33,640 nt of DNA, from the IMG/VR virus record IMGVR_UViG_3300035665_000155, positions 1-33,640 of that record; one strand, written 5' to 3'. This stretch comes from a virus. Both the position numbers and the translations under genes were made by a program. Shown here one piece after another: positions 22,297-27,787 of the stretch. The notes under the pieces are model-generated. The model had not been told where the DNA came from and made no database searches. It worked only from the letters and a program-made list of their open reading frames with translations. Each line of letters starts with the position of its first letter. Within the stretch, counting starts at the first letter, position 1.

Positions 22297-22335
22297 ATGT
22301 AGGCAAAACGTAAAATGGAGGGGCCCGATTTTTCA

Positions 22336-22382
22336 TAAAAGATTGTGCGATAAGTACTTGCGAACCTTACAGTATTGTAAGG
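22336..22382 (+). repeat. second-type box and CCTTAC hairpin
   Basis: Box TAAAAGATTGTGCGATAAGT then ACTTG (22336-22360), followed by CCTTAC-AGTATT-GTAAGG (22365-22382). A first box 53 bp upstream is at most very degenerate. Confidence 0.6.
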
Positions 22383-22403
22383 AAAAATATTCACGATTAC
22401 CCC

Positions 22404-22431
22404 TTGCATTGGCCGATAATGTATGTATAAT
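22404..22431 (+). promoter_or_regulatory. early promoter, CCGATAA spacer type
   Basis: TTGCAT, 16-bp spacer with GGCCGATAAT, TATAAT. Confidence 0.85.
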
Positions 22432-22470
22432 CGTGGCATGATGATCGCGACCACCAACGGAGAGCATAAG

Positions 22471-22656
22471 ATGCTGAACGACTTCGACGAAGTGAATGGT
22501 GTTCTGGCCGACCTTGCCGAGCGGGGTATCGTCGAGCCTATGGTCGAGCCGATTGATGATCCCAATATGGAGATCAACTACTGGGATTGGGCAGATATTG
22601 TGGGTATTGTTGACGAGTTGACTCCGAATGAACCATTTTGGGCAAATATATACTAA
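22471..22656 (+). CDS. small acidic protein (61 aa), function unknown
   Basis: I start at ATG 22471 behind CGGAGAGCATAAG. ATG 22438 and 22441 are close to the transcription start and lack a ribosome binding site. MLNDFDEVNGVLADLAERGI is a helical stretch, and the rest (PMVEPIDDPNMEINYWDW, VDELTPNEPFWANIY) is acidic with several Trp and Pro. The stop overlaps the start of a 21-aa membrane peptide gene by one base. No family recognised. Confidence 0.65.
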   Translation: MLNDFDEVNGVLADLAERGIVEPMVEPIDDPNMEINYWDWADIVGIVDELTPNEPFWANIY

Positions 22657-22721
22657 TGAACGCTCTTCTTTTTATCGTGGCATATATTGGATTGTGTTTT
22701 TGTGTTCTTTGTAAGGATTAG
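22656..22721 (+). CDS. hydrophobic micropeptide (21 aa), one membrane segment
   Basis: ATG overlaps the preceding TAA (TAATG). MNALLFIVAYIGLCFCVLCK-Asp forms a single hydrophobic helix with three Cys and a Lys-Asp end. Coupling to the preceding gene and the similar micro-ORFs at 24.1-24.4 kb support it, but codon evidence is minimal. It could be a small membrane protein that affects the host envelope. Confidence 0.45.
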   Translation: MNALLFIVAYIGLCFCVLCKD

Positions 22722-22723
22722 TT

Positions 22724-22993
22724 ATGAGTCACCCTGATCCTTTGTTCGATCCCGATAACTCTTATGAGGATGATGACATGAGCAGTCACTTTGACGATTA
22801 TCAATATGATTACCATGACGCTTTCTATGGCGAAGATAGTTCGGCCTATCATGCCGATGCTGATCACGATGACGATTACTCTGATCACTATGATGACAGC
22901 ATGGATGGAGATCACGACAGCGCTATGGGGTCAGTAGGCTGGGCCGAAGATGAATACTATAATCCTTCAATGGATGACTATGGTGACTGGTGA
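22724..22993 (+). CDS. highly acidic Asp/Tyr/His-rich protein (89 aa)
   Basis: ATG 22724. A low-complexity protein built of Asp, Tyr, His, Ser and Gly: MSHPDPLFDPDNSYEDDD, QYDYHDAFYGEDSSAYHADA, DHDDDYSDHYDDSMDGDHDS. There is almost no Lys or Arg. It could be metal-binding (His/Asp) or a nucleic-acid mimic. It overlaps the 3' end of the opposite-strand HNH gene by 16 bp, so insertion of that gene may have altered its C-terminus. No known family recognised. Confidence 0.6.
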   Translation: MSHPDPLFDPDNSYEDDDMSSHFDDYQYDYHDAFYGEDSSAYHADADHDDDYSDHYDDSMDGDHDSAMGSVGWAEDEYYNPSMDDYGDW

Positions 22994-23376
22994 TTATGTA
23001 ATATATTATGACAATTATGGCATAAGCATATACATTTGTTTATTTCTGTCATGATAGTATCCCACCCGTGTTTTTTACCAACCAACTGAATAACTCCATT
23101 TTTCTTTTGTGATGGGTCGGTATGATGCCATACGAGAGAGCGAGAATCATCATATCCACAATGTAAGCAAGATTTATCTTTCATGTATTCATCATATAGA
23201 ATCCTTATTTTATTTCTACGACTTTTAGAATACTGATTGATTTTATCTTTTGTTTTTGATCTATATTCCGATTGTTTTTGGTTCACCATAGACCTATGTT
23301 TGCTCTTGTATCTTTGGTTTCTAATCTTGTAAGACTCTTTATTTCGCTGATATTCTTGTGGATCATATTTTGCCAT
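22978..23376 (-). CDS. HNH endonuclease, probable homing type (132 aa)
   Basis: The only confident minus-strand gene in the right arm. A Lys/Arg-rich N-terminal helix region (residues 1-65) precedes the HNH domain: Cys70-x2-Cys73, LVWHHTDP (His84-His85), and CICLCHNCHNILHNH (Cys119, Cys122, His123). ATG 23376 has GGAG upstream. AT-rich compared with the flanks and without a box module or early promoter. It resembles free-standing mobile HNH genes that insert between phage genes. Its target site is unknown. Confidence 0.85.
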   Translation of the reverse strand: MAKYDPQEYQRNKESYKIRNQRYKSKHRSMVNQKQSEYRSKTKDKINQYSKSRRNKIRILYDEYMKDKSCLHCGYDDSRSLVWHHTDPSQKKNGVIQLVGKKHGWDTIMTEINKCICLCHNCHNILHNHQSP

Positions 23377-23436
23377 AGTACTCGTCTCCGGTATGGAAAT
23401 GTAGACTATGGTTTATACACCAATATTATAAGAATC

Positions 23437-23514
23437 TAACTACTTGTTGCATAAGACTTTACGACGAATCGGGCCGCACGATCTTGACGTAAACTCTTTA
23501 GGCTCAACGACTTA
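23437..23514 (+). repeat. paired-box module
   Basis: First box 23437-23461 (TAACTACTTG...AAGACTTTA), second box 23490-23514 (TAAACTCTTTAGG...CGACTTA), 53 bp apart, linker CGGGCCGCACGATCTTGACG. Promoter at 23544. Confidence 0.85.
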
Positions 23515-23543
23515 AAGCAACTCTAGAATCTTTTATTTTGTTG

Positions 23544-23572
23544 TTGACTTCTAAAGTTTCTTCCTGTATAAT
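23544..23572 (+). promoter_or_regulatory. early promoter, TCTAAAG spacer type
   Basis: TTGACT, 17-bp spacer starting TCTAAAGTTT, TATAAT, then GTCGATACAAAGG. Confidence 0.85.
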
Positions 23573-23598
23573 GTCGATACAAAGGAAAAGGAAAACAA

Positions 23599-23718
23599 AT
23601 GTTTGGACTGGTATTTTTGGCGATTTTCGGTTATATGATGTATATCGAAATCGTAACCTTTTTTGAGAATCGACGAGACGAAAAAAGAATCCGCGAATAT
23701 TTTAAGAATCGCGGTTGA
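23599..23718 (+). CDS. small single-span membrane protein (39 aa)
   Basis: ATG 23599 after GGAAAAGGAAAACAA and the promoter at 23544. MFGLVFLAIFGYMMYIEIVT forms one membrane helix; the C-terminal FFENRRDEKRIREYFKNRG is strongly basic and would lie in the cytoplasm. The stop codon overlaps the -35 of the next promoter. Small phage membrane proteins with this layout can affect host membrane processes or lysis, but no family is recognised. Confidence 0.65.
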   Translation: MFGLVFLAIFGYMMYIEIVTFFENRRDEKRIREYFKNRG

Positions 23719-23742
23719 CAAAGCCGATAAGTAGAGTATACT
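23715..23742 (+). promoter_or_regulatory. early promoter, CCGATAA spacer type
   Basis: TTGACA, 16-bp spacer with GCCGATAAGTAGAG, TATACT. The -35 overlaps the stop codon of the 39-aa gene; no box module precedes it. Confidence 0.8.
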
Positions 23743-23769
23743 TAGAACATCACCCAGAAGGAAAAGAAC

Positions 23770-24081
23770 ATGACTCACGCTGAAGCAGTTTCTATGGTTC
23801 GTGGCAAGCGGAATAAGGACAGCCGCAAGGTGGGAAACAACACCTACGCTGAAATCCTGCCGTGTGGATCGGTTGGTATTTTGCTCCACAGCACCTATGT
23901 GGTAAAGATTCATGCTGACAATACCTATACCCTCCAGACTGGGGGTTGGCAAACCAGTACCACCAAGGATAGAATCAACCAGTATAGCCCCGTTCGTGTG
24001 TACCAGCACAAGTATGAGTGGTTCGTGAAACTGAATGGTAAGGAATATCCTTTTATGGAAGGAATGGTGGTGGGAGGATGA
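23770..24081 (+). CDS. small phage protein (103 aa), function unknown
   Basis: MTHAEAVSMVRGKRNKDSRK is followed by NNTYAEILPCGSVGILLHST, YVVKIHADNTYTLQTGGWQT and a C-terminal YEWFVKLNGKEYPFMEGM. The pattern of HADNTYTLxxGGWxTxTTKDRIN is familiar from conserved hypothetical proteins of many phages of bacteria and actinobacteria, whose function is not established. It overlaps the first of the small hydrophobic ORFs by an ATGA junction. Confidence 0.75.
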   Translation: MTHAEAVSMVRGKRNKDSRKVGNNTYAEILPCGSVGILLHSTYVVKIHADNTYTLQTGGWQTSTTKDRINQYSPVRVYQHKYEWFVKLNGKEYPFMEGMVVGG

Positions 24082-24158
24082 TTTTATATCTCGCGGGTTT
24101 ATATGGTGTTATTTTACTAAATACTTTTCTTTGTTGGATCATAGAAGAATGTCGCTAG
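24078..24158 (+). CDS. hydrophobic micropeptide (26 aa)
   Basis: ATGA overlap with the 103-aa gene. MILYLAGLYGVILLNTFLCW-IIEECR is one membrane helix with an acidic/Cys tail. First of four hydrophobic micro-ORFs in a row, each with a coupled or GGAG-type start. Confidence 0.5.
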   Translation: MILYLAGLYGVILLNTFLCWIIEECR

Positions 24159-24214
24159 TTATTGCTACTATGTTTCTTTTTGGTTTATTTATATCTTTGT
24201 TTTTTATTACTTAA
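24149..24214 (+). CDS. hydrophobic micropeptide (21 aa)
   Basis: ATG 24149 overlaps the end of the preceding micro-ORF by 10 bp. MSLVIATMFLFGLFISLFFI-Thr is almost entirely hydrophobic, fitting one membrane span. Coding status is uncertain on its own. Confidence 0.4.
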   Translation: MSLVIATMFLFGLFISLFFIT

Positions 24215-24228
24215 GTAAGGAGCCATGG

Positions 24229-24339
24229 ATGGCCGATATATATTTAGACTGGAATAGTTTCGGTGCTGGATTTATTGCTGGCCTTGTGTGTTCTTGGTTT
24301 GTTTGTGACCTGGTTTTTCCTACTGTAAAAAAGGATTAG
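24229..24339 (+). CDS. small membrane protein (36 aa)
   Basis: The second ATG at 24229 is used; the ATG at 24225 meets a stop after ten codons. TAAGGAG lies upstream. MADIYLDWNSFGAGFIAGLV continues into a hydrophobic CSWFVCDLVF segment and a short PTVKKD tail. The Gly-x2-x3-Gly spacing suggests helix packing. Third of the micro-ORF run. Confidence 0.5.
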   Translation: MADIYLDWNSFGAGFIAGLVCSWFVCDLVFPTVKKD

Positions 24340-24341
24340 GT

Positions 24342-24419
24342 ATGAAAGATGGGGATGCTATTGTTTTATCTATTGCGTTTGTCTTCGGATGTATCGCGGC
24401 GTGGGTGGTAAACTACTAG
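24342..24419 (+). CDS. hydrophobic micropeptide (25 aa)
   Basis: ATG 24342, two bp after the previous stop. MKDGDAIVLSIAFVFGCIAA-WVVNY is a short charged start followed by one membrane helix. Confidence 0.5.
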   Translation: MKDGDAIVLSIAFVFGCIAAWVVNY

Positions 24420-24430
24420 GAGACTAAAAA

Positions 24431-24496
24431 ATGTTCTATGGTATTCCTATGATTGTTGAAGTTTTAAAGAAAATGAACGACTCTAAGGCCAAGTGA
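24431..24496 (+). CDS. micropeptide (21 aa)
   Basis: ATG 24431 after AGGAGACTAAAAA, a good ribosome binding site. MFYGIPMIVEVLKKMNDSKA-K is amphipathic rather than a full membrane span. The stop is directly before a first box of a regulatory module. Coding status is supported by the ribosome binding site and position only. Confidence 0.45.
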   Translation: MFYGIPMIVEVLKKMNDSKAK

Positions 24497-24498
24497 TC

Positions 24499-24576
24499 TA
24501 AAGCCTTGATGCGTAAGAGTTTACGCCAAGGCCCAGCGGACGCATTTGACGCAAACTATTGAGACACAACAACTTA
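24499..24576 (+). repeat. paired-box module
   Basis: First box 24499-24523 (TAAAGCCTTGATGCGTAAGA then GTTTA), second box 24552-24576, 53 bp apart. In RNA the first box pairs GCCTT/AAGGC and CGTAA/TTACG. It starts 3 bp after a stop codon. Promoter at 24597. Confidence 0.85.
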
Positions 24577-24596
24577 CGATTTTCAAAAAAATATGC

Positions 24597-24625
24597 TTGA
24601 CTTCTAAAGTTTAGGCTGGTAGAAT
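24597..24625 (+). promoter_or_regulatory. early promoter, TCTAAAG spacer type
   Basis: TTGACT, 17-bp spacer starting TCTAAAGTTT, TAGAAT, then ACCGATATAAAGAG. Confidence 0.8.
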
Positions 24626-24657
24626 ACCGATATAAAGAGTAAGAAAGAGAGTGAAAA

Positions 24658-24867
24658 ATGTTGAGTGACTGCTGTGGTGTGACGATCTATCGTGGTGATA
24701 TTTGCTCGCGTTGCAAGGAACATTGCGAGCCGTTTGTGGATAGTGACGATGGCTATGATGCTGTGAAAGATAACTACTTGACTAATGGTGGTTATGGGTA
24801 CAATGATCGTACTCGTCGTGAAGATGCTGAATGGGCTGAGGAATGTCGCCGTAACAACTGGAAATAA
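24658..24867 (+). CDS. small Cys-rich protein, possible zinc ribbon (69 aa)
   Basis: MLSDCCGVTIYRGDICSRCK-EHC has the cysteine pattern CC-x10-C-x2-C-x3-C, the kind of short zinc-ribbon start found in phage microproteins. The rest is acidic and Tyr/Asn-rich (DSDDGYDAVKDNYLTNGGYG) with a charged end (RTRREDAEWAEECRRNNWK). First gene of a two-gene unit. No named family; metal binding is inferred from spacing. Confidence 0.65.
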   Translation: MLSDCCGVTIYRGDICSRCKEHCEPFVDSDDGYDAVKDNYLTNGGYGYNDRTRREDAEWAEECRRNNWK

Positions 24868-24868
24868 C

Positions 24869-25111
24869 ATGATTACCCTTCAGGAAATGAGACTCGCTGC
24901 TGCTGATGCTCTTGGCACCATGTCTCATGCTGTTATCGACAATGGTAACGAGTTTCTTATTGTTACCCTCGACAACTGTAGCATGGGAGAATGTGGTACG
25001 TTTTTTGCGGATGATGTTCGCAAGATATCTATCAGGAAAGACAGTAGCCGTGGTGCTGCTGGTAACCGTATTGAGGATTGGGCTGCTGATATCTTGAATC
25101 CGTATGCTTGA
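24869..25111 (+). CDS. small protein of unknown function (80 aa)
   Basis: ATG 24869 follows the previous stop by 1 bp. MITLQEMRLAAADALGTMSH, AVIDNGNEFLIVTLDNCSMG and an Arg/Ser-rich region before GNRIEDWAADILNPYA. The N-terminus resembles that of the 70-aa protein at 18785. A helix-beta-beta-helix layout is likely. The stop codon overlaps the -35 of the next promoter. No function visible. Confidence 0.6.
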   Translation: MITLQEMRLAAADALGTMSHAVIDNGNEFLIVTLDNCSMGECGTFFADDVRKISIRKDSSRGAAGNRIEDWAADILNPYA

Positions 25112-25135
25112 CAACGTTTGATTGTGTGATAAGAT
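25108..25135 (+). promoter_or_regulatory. early promoter without spacer motif
   Basis: TTGACA, 16-bp spacer, TAAGAT. It has neither the CCGATAA nor the TCTAAAG motif and no box module before it. The gene starts 22 bp after the -10. Confidence 0.7.
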
Positions 25136-25157
25136 AAAACCAAAGGAGACAGTGAAA

Positions 25158-25391
25158 ATGACGAAGTGTGTTGTGACGGTTACTGATACGTTTGGCGGTG
25201 AGGCTAACTATGGTTGGGTGAAGCGGTATGAGTTTCAGCCTCGTAATGCTGAGTCTCAGCGTAGCGTTATTCGACAGGCTAAGTCTCTGGCGAATATGAC
25301 TGCGGTAAAGGCCGATACCTACGACTATGGTGATGGTTATACCGTGAAGCCGCGAGGATACAATCAGATTATCTTCGTAGATTTTGAGTGA
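25158..25391 (+). CDS. small protein of unknown function (77 aa)
   Basis: I start at ATG 25158 (AAAGGAGACAGTGAAA upstream). MTKCVVTVTDTFGGEANYGW-VKRYEF, RQAKSLANMTAVKADTYDYG and a C-terminal VKPRGYNQIIFVDFE: a beta-alpha-beta layout. Proteins of this kind occur in several tailed phages, but I cannot name a function. The end of the gene lies 3 bp before a first box. Confidence 0.65.
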   Translation: MTKCVVTVTDTFGGEANYGWVKRYEFQPRNAESQRSVIRQAKSLANMTAVKADTYDYGDGYTVKPRGYNQIIFVDFE

Positions 25392-25394
25392 GTG

Positions 25395-25472
25395 TAAAGC
25401 CTTGCTGCGTAAAAGTTTACGCCAAGGCTGGTCGGCCGGTTTTTCTGCAAAGTCTTGTGTTTCAACAACTTA
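25395..25472 (+). repeat. paired-box module
   Basis: First box 25395-25419 (TAAAGCCTTGCTGCGTAAAA then GTTTA), second box 25448-25472, 53 bp apart. RNA stem AGCCTT/AAGGCT plus CGTAAA/TTTACG. Begins 3 bp after a stop. Promoter at 25504. Confidence 0.85.
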
Positions 25473-25503
25473 TAGCAAGAAAAGATTTTCTCAAGAAGAC
25501 CGC

Positions 25504-25532
25504 TTGACAATGCCGATAATATACTGTAGAAT
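25504..25532 (+). promoter_or_regulatory. early promoter, CCGATAA spacer type
   Basis: TTGACA, 17-bp spacer with GCCGATAATATACTG, TAGAAT. Confidence 0.85.
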
Positions 25533-25571
25533 GGGTGAAATGATGGATTTCTCACAACGAAAGGGTTCTAA

Positions 25572-25982
25572 ATGACGAACGATATTTTGGTTTACGGCGG
25601 TTGTGTGATTGGTGCTATGGCCTGCCTTCTGGCATTCTCTCTGTATCATATATACAGTGGTACTCATGGTAGTCTGTCAACCGCAAAGGTTGGCGATGTT
25701 TTCAACTTTGAATATCTCCAGCCCGCAAAGGGTGATCCTGAGCGTTTTCTTGTAAAGGTACTTGGCGTGACTATGTTGGACGATAATCAGATTCGTAGAC
25801 TGAATGCTAAAAGCAACTACCGACGAAACGATAGTAACTTCCAGCGTACTCGCCATCTTATTACGGGTCGTAGTGCTGATGGTACTGTTCGCAACTTCTA
25901 TGCTGAACGAGTTGTAAACTGTCGTCGCCCCCTCCTTGGAGGTACTATCTTCAAGGCTGGTCTGGCCCACCTTTTCTGCTGA
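25572..25982 (+). CDS. membrane-anchored small protein (136 aa)
   Basis: Begins MTNDILVYGGCVIGAMACLL with one membrane helix to about residue 28, followed by a soluble domain: VGDVFNFEYLQPAKGDPERF, LVKVLGVTMLDDNQIRRLNA, RTRHLITGRSADGTVRNFYA. The soluble domain is beta-rich and basic, resembling the small barrel domains of phage proteins of unknown role that bind RNA or DNA. A weak hairpin TCTGC/GCAGA overlaps the stop region. A box module begins 16 bp after the stop. No family assigned. Confidence 0.65.
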   Translation: MTNDILVYGGCVIGAMACLLAFSLYHIYSGTHGSLSTAKVGDVFNFEYLQPAKGDPERFLVKVLGVTMLDDNQIRRLNAKSNYRRNDSNFQRTRHLITGRSADGTVRNFYAERVVNCRRPLLGGTIFKAGLAHLFC

Positions 25983-25998
25983 AAAAGCAGACTCGCTC

Positions 25999-26076
25999 TA
26001 AGGTCTTTAGCCACAAGACTTTAGTGCGAGCCGGTGCGGCCGATGTTGATGCAAACTCTTATTGATCAAAGACTTG
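25999..26076 (+). repeat. paired-box module
   Basis: First box 25999-26023 (TAAGGTCTTTAGCCACAAGA then CTTTA), the closest copy to a perfect dyad, flanked by GCTC/GAGC; second box 26052-26076, 53 bp apart. Promoter at 26096. Confidence 0.85.
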
Positions 26077-26095
26077 TGGAAAATCTAAAGTTGTA

Positions 26096-26123
26096 TTGAC
26101 AAACACCCGATAATGTGTATAAT
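26096..26123 (+). promoter_or_regulatory. early promoter, CCGATAA spacer type
   Basis: TTGACA, 16-bp spacer with ACCCGATAATGTG, TATAAT. Confidence 0.85.
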
Positions 26124-26141
26124 CGGGCAAAGGAGATTCAT

Positions 26142-26297
26142 ATGACCACTGCTCAATGTCTTGCCGGAATGTCGTGGAGAGTGTTTCAACATGGCCGATT
26201 CGTTGGCTATGTTGTATCATTTAGTCAGTATGATGCTTGGAGAAAGGCTAAAGATAAGTATGGTAGTGATCTGAGGATTGAAAAGGTAGTCTGGTAA
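26142..26297 (+). CDS. small protein of unknown function (51 aa)
   Basis: ATG 26142 after AAAGGAGATTCAT. MTTAQCLAGMSWRVFQHGRF is followed by VGYVVSFSQYDAWRKAKDKY and a C-terminal IEKVVW: strand, strand, helix, strand. The pattern (WRVFxxGRFVGYVxxxSQYDAWRKAKDKYG) looks like the short phage proteins in which a Tyr-Asp-Ala-Trp-x-Lys-Ala helix follows two strands. Its role is unknown. tRNA-Glu lies 7 bp downstream in the same unit. Confidence 0.65.
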   Translation: MTTAQCLAGMSWRVFQHGRFVGYVVSFSQYDAWRKAKDKYGSDLRIEKVVW

Positions 26298-26304
26298 ATA
26301 TCTT

Positions 26305-26376
26305 GGCCCCATCTTCTAACGGTTAGGAAATCGGATTTTCGCTCCGAGAATCAGGGTTCGATTCCCTGTGGGGTCA
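26305..26376 (+). tRNA. tRNA-Glu (anticodon UUC)
   Basis: Acceptor GGCCCCA with TGGGGTC at the 3' side (one G-U), anticodon stem TCGGA/TCCGA with loop TTTTCGC giving UUC, T arm with GGTTCGATTCC. CCA is not encoded. Likely cotranscribed with the 51-aa gene from the promoter at 26096. Confidence 0.95.
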
Positions 26377-26380
26377 TTGG

Positions 26381-26432
26381 CTTGTATCAGGTAATCCTAC
26401 GGATTTGGGTTGAGTGGGTATAGTCAGCGAAA
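26381..26432 (+). ncRNA. copy 2 of the three-copy structured element
   Basis: CTTGTATCAGG then stem AATCC-TAC-GGATT and the tail GGGTTGAGTGGGTATAGTCA-GCGAAA. It lies 4 bp after tRNA-Glu and 5 bp before a promoter. Confidence 0.65.
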
Positions 26433-26436
26433 ACTC

Positions 26437-26464
26437 TTGACAAAACAAGATTAAGCAGTAAGAT
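26437..26464 (+). promoter_or_regulatory. early promoter directly after the structured element
   Basis: TTGACA, 16-bp spacer, TAAGAT. The expected transcription start is within 2-3 bp of the next ATG, so the mRNA would be nearly leaderless. Confidence 0.65.
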
Positions 26465-26473
26465 ACCATCGCT

Positions 26474-26950
26474 ATGCTTACCACTACGCAAAAGCAATTG
26501 CTGTCTATTGTGAATCTTAAGGGGTACGGGGGCAAGGAGAATGTATTGTCTCGTATTCTTTCTAGGGATAATGGTTGGGAGCGGACTAGCCATACGTTGT
26601 ATGATTATAAAAATGATATGTTGGATTGTCTTGTGGAGTGTAAGAAGCAGGCCGATTTACAGTGGCTTGATCCTAGTAAGTATTATGGATTGAGCGAGAG
26701 GGAGAAGCAAATTCGGTTTCTGTTCATTGTGATCAATAAGCAGGGATATGTTGACGTTGCCTTTACCGTTAAGGCTGAGGATTTGATTGGGCGATTGTGG
26801 TCAAATGAACATGTGAAAGATGCTTGGGAGTATATCCAGAAGTATCCCAAGGATCAGATTAAGTCTTGTATTAAAACACGAGCATTCTATAGGGATAATC
26901 AGGATATTATTCATACTGTATATGAGCGAATGCAAACTGTTGCGGCGTAA
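26474..26950 (+). CDS. protein of unknown function (158 aa), nearly leaderless
   Basis: MLTTTQKQLLSIVNLKGYGG is followed by RILSRDNGWERTSHTLYDYK, EREKQIRFLFIVINKQGYVD and VKAEDLIGRLWSNEHVKDAW. Predominantly helical and charged, with a central strand. The -10 ends only 9 bp before the ATG and no ribosome binding site is seen, so translation may be leaderless or begin at a later Met. The last codons form the first box of a regulatory module. No known domain recognised. Confidence 0.7.
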   Translation: MLTTTQKQLLSIVNLKGYGGKENVLSRILSRDNGWERTSHTLYDYKNDMLDCLVECKKQADLQWLDPSKYYGLSEREKQIRFLFIVINKQGYVDVAFTVKAEDLIGRLWSNEHVKDAWEYIQKYPKDQIKSCIKTRAFYRDNQDIIHTVYERMQTVAA

Positions 26951-27010
26951 GACTTTACAACAAAGCTGCCCGCCCGGTTTTGACGTAAACTCTTATCATC
27001 TATAGACTTG
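26933..27010 (+). repeat. paired-box module overlapping a gene end
   Basis: First box 26933-26957 (CAAACTGTTGCGGCGTAAGA then CTTTA) covers the last codons and stop of the 158-aa gene; second box 26986-27010, 53 bp apart. Promoter at 27042. Confidence 0.85.
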
Positions 27011-27041
27011 CATCAAAAAGTTTTTTCTACAGAATATGCTC

Positions 27042-27070
27042 TTGACAGACCGATAATAGGAGTGTAGAAT
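27042..27070 (+). promoter_or_regulatory. early promoter, CCGATAA spacer type
   Basis: TTGACA, 17-bp spacer with ACCGATAATAGGAGTG, TAGAAT. Confidence 0.85.
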
Positions 27071-27090
27071 CATGGCACAGGAGACAAAAG

Positions 27091-27285
27091 ATGTTTGCCA
27101 CTAAGTTTATGGATCATGCGGCTTACGCTAAAAAGGTTAAGAAGATGACTTATTCTGAACTTCTTTTTACCATTAAAGATTGTAGGGAAGTTTTGAAAGC
27201 ATGGCCTGACCAGCCGAACTATGGCTACTATGCTGATGAAATCTGCTATTGCTCTGATGAAATCCGACGAAGACAAAAAATCTAA
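27091..27285 (+). CDS. conserved small phage protein (64 aa)
   Basis: ATG 27091 after AGGAGACAAAAG. MFATKFMDHAAYAKKVKKMT, then YSELLFTIKDCREVLKAWPD and YYADEICYCSDEIRRRQ. The second half (an IKDC-x2-V-x-K-A-x-P-D helix, a GYYADEI-x-YC helix and an Arg-rich end) matches a family of small helical proteins found in many phages, function unknown. It ends shortly before the promoter at 27297. Confidence 0.75.
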   Translation: MFATKFMDHAAYAKKVKKMTYSELLFTIKDCREVLKAWPDQPNYGYYADEICYCSDEIRRRQKI

Positions 27286-27296
27286 AGAACAGGGTA

Positions 27297-27324
27297 TTGA
27301 CAGGTCGATAATAGATGATAGAAT
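27297..27324 (+). promoter_or_regulatory. early promoter of the structured RNA region, CGATAA spacer type
   Basis: TTGACA, 16-bp spacer with GTCGATAATAGATGA, TAGAAT. No good ORF follows directly; a structured region follows. Confidence 0.75.
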
Positions 27325-27711
27325 GAGCCTATAAGACAAAACAAACATCCGTGGGTCCATGCGACGGGACTAGATTAGGATAAGCCATTACGATAAACCT
27401 ACGGCTGTTATGCAGCGTGGGGTTGACAGCGGGCTTATACGCTGTATAGTAGTGCTAATCTATGTGGGATGGCATCCTCACCACGAGCAATACAACCAGT
27501 AGCCGTTACCTCTTGCCTGAGCCAGTTCGCAACTGGACGAAAGTGAGCGTGGGCGGTTCCAAATCGGTATGGTCGCTCCATACTGATGAGGATAAGAATC
27601 GGGGCGTAAAAGGTTCGCTGGTAACAAACAGGGGTCGGATAGAAACCTAGATACCCGCAAGGTATCGGGTTGATAGGTGCGTGATACCGGACACTTATCG
27701 TAAAACTATCG
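27325..27711 (+). ncRNA. structured non-coding RNA region before the tRNA-like gene
   Basis: No convincing protein gene in nearly 400 bp between promoter 27297 and the tRNA-like sequence, with a second promoter inside (27423). Several local stems are visible: CCAGTT/AACTGG (loop CGC), GTATGG/CCATAC (loop TCGCT), GATACC/GGTATC (loop CGCAA) and GATAGGTG/CACTTATC with one G-U. A 63-codon ORF at 27462 begins at the second promoter start but lacks a ribosome binding site. I do not recognise a known RNA family. Confidence 0.55.
27423..27450 (+). promoter_or_regulatory. internal promoter of the structured region
   Basis: TTGACA, 16-bp spacer, TATAGT; spacer without CCGATAA. Confidence 0.65.
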
Positions 27712-27787
27712 GTGGGTATAACTCAAAGGTAGAGTTCCACTTGTTTAAATACAAGAGGAGTTGATGGTTCGAATCCATCTATCCACT
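27712..27787 (+). tRNA. tRNA-like RNA with an enlarged anticodon arm
   Basis: Acceptor GTGGGTA/TATCCAC (7 perfect pairs), D arm ACTC-AAAGGTA-GAGT and T arm GATGG-TTCGAAT-CCATC are canonical. The anticodon arm is not: CCACTTGT/ACAAGAGG forms an 8-bp stem with an A-A mismatch and a 6-base loop TTAAAT, where 5 bp and 7 bases are expected. Isotype cannot be assigned with certainty; UAA (Leu) is in the loop region. CCA is not encoded. It may be a degenerate, specialised or inserted-into tRNA. Confidence 0.55.

Noticed and set aside
27462-27650. 63-codon ORF inside the structured region as a gene
   Set aside because: No ribosome binding site, starts at the transcription start of the internal promoter, and overlaps several RNA stems; kept only as a possibility.
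27325-27711. Group I intron interrupting a tRNA
   Set aside because: GACTAGA near 27368 resembles a group I core string, but the other core elements and a matching 5' tRNA half are missing.
27351-27787. tmRNA gene starting at GTGGGTCCATGCGACGGGAC
   Set aside because: CGACGGGA and the pairing with TATCCAC look tmRNA-like, but the tRNA-like end at 27712 has its own complete acceptor and D arm, and I find no convincing tag reading frame with the usual ending.
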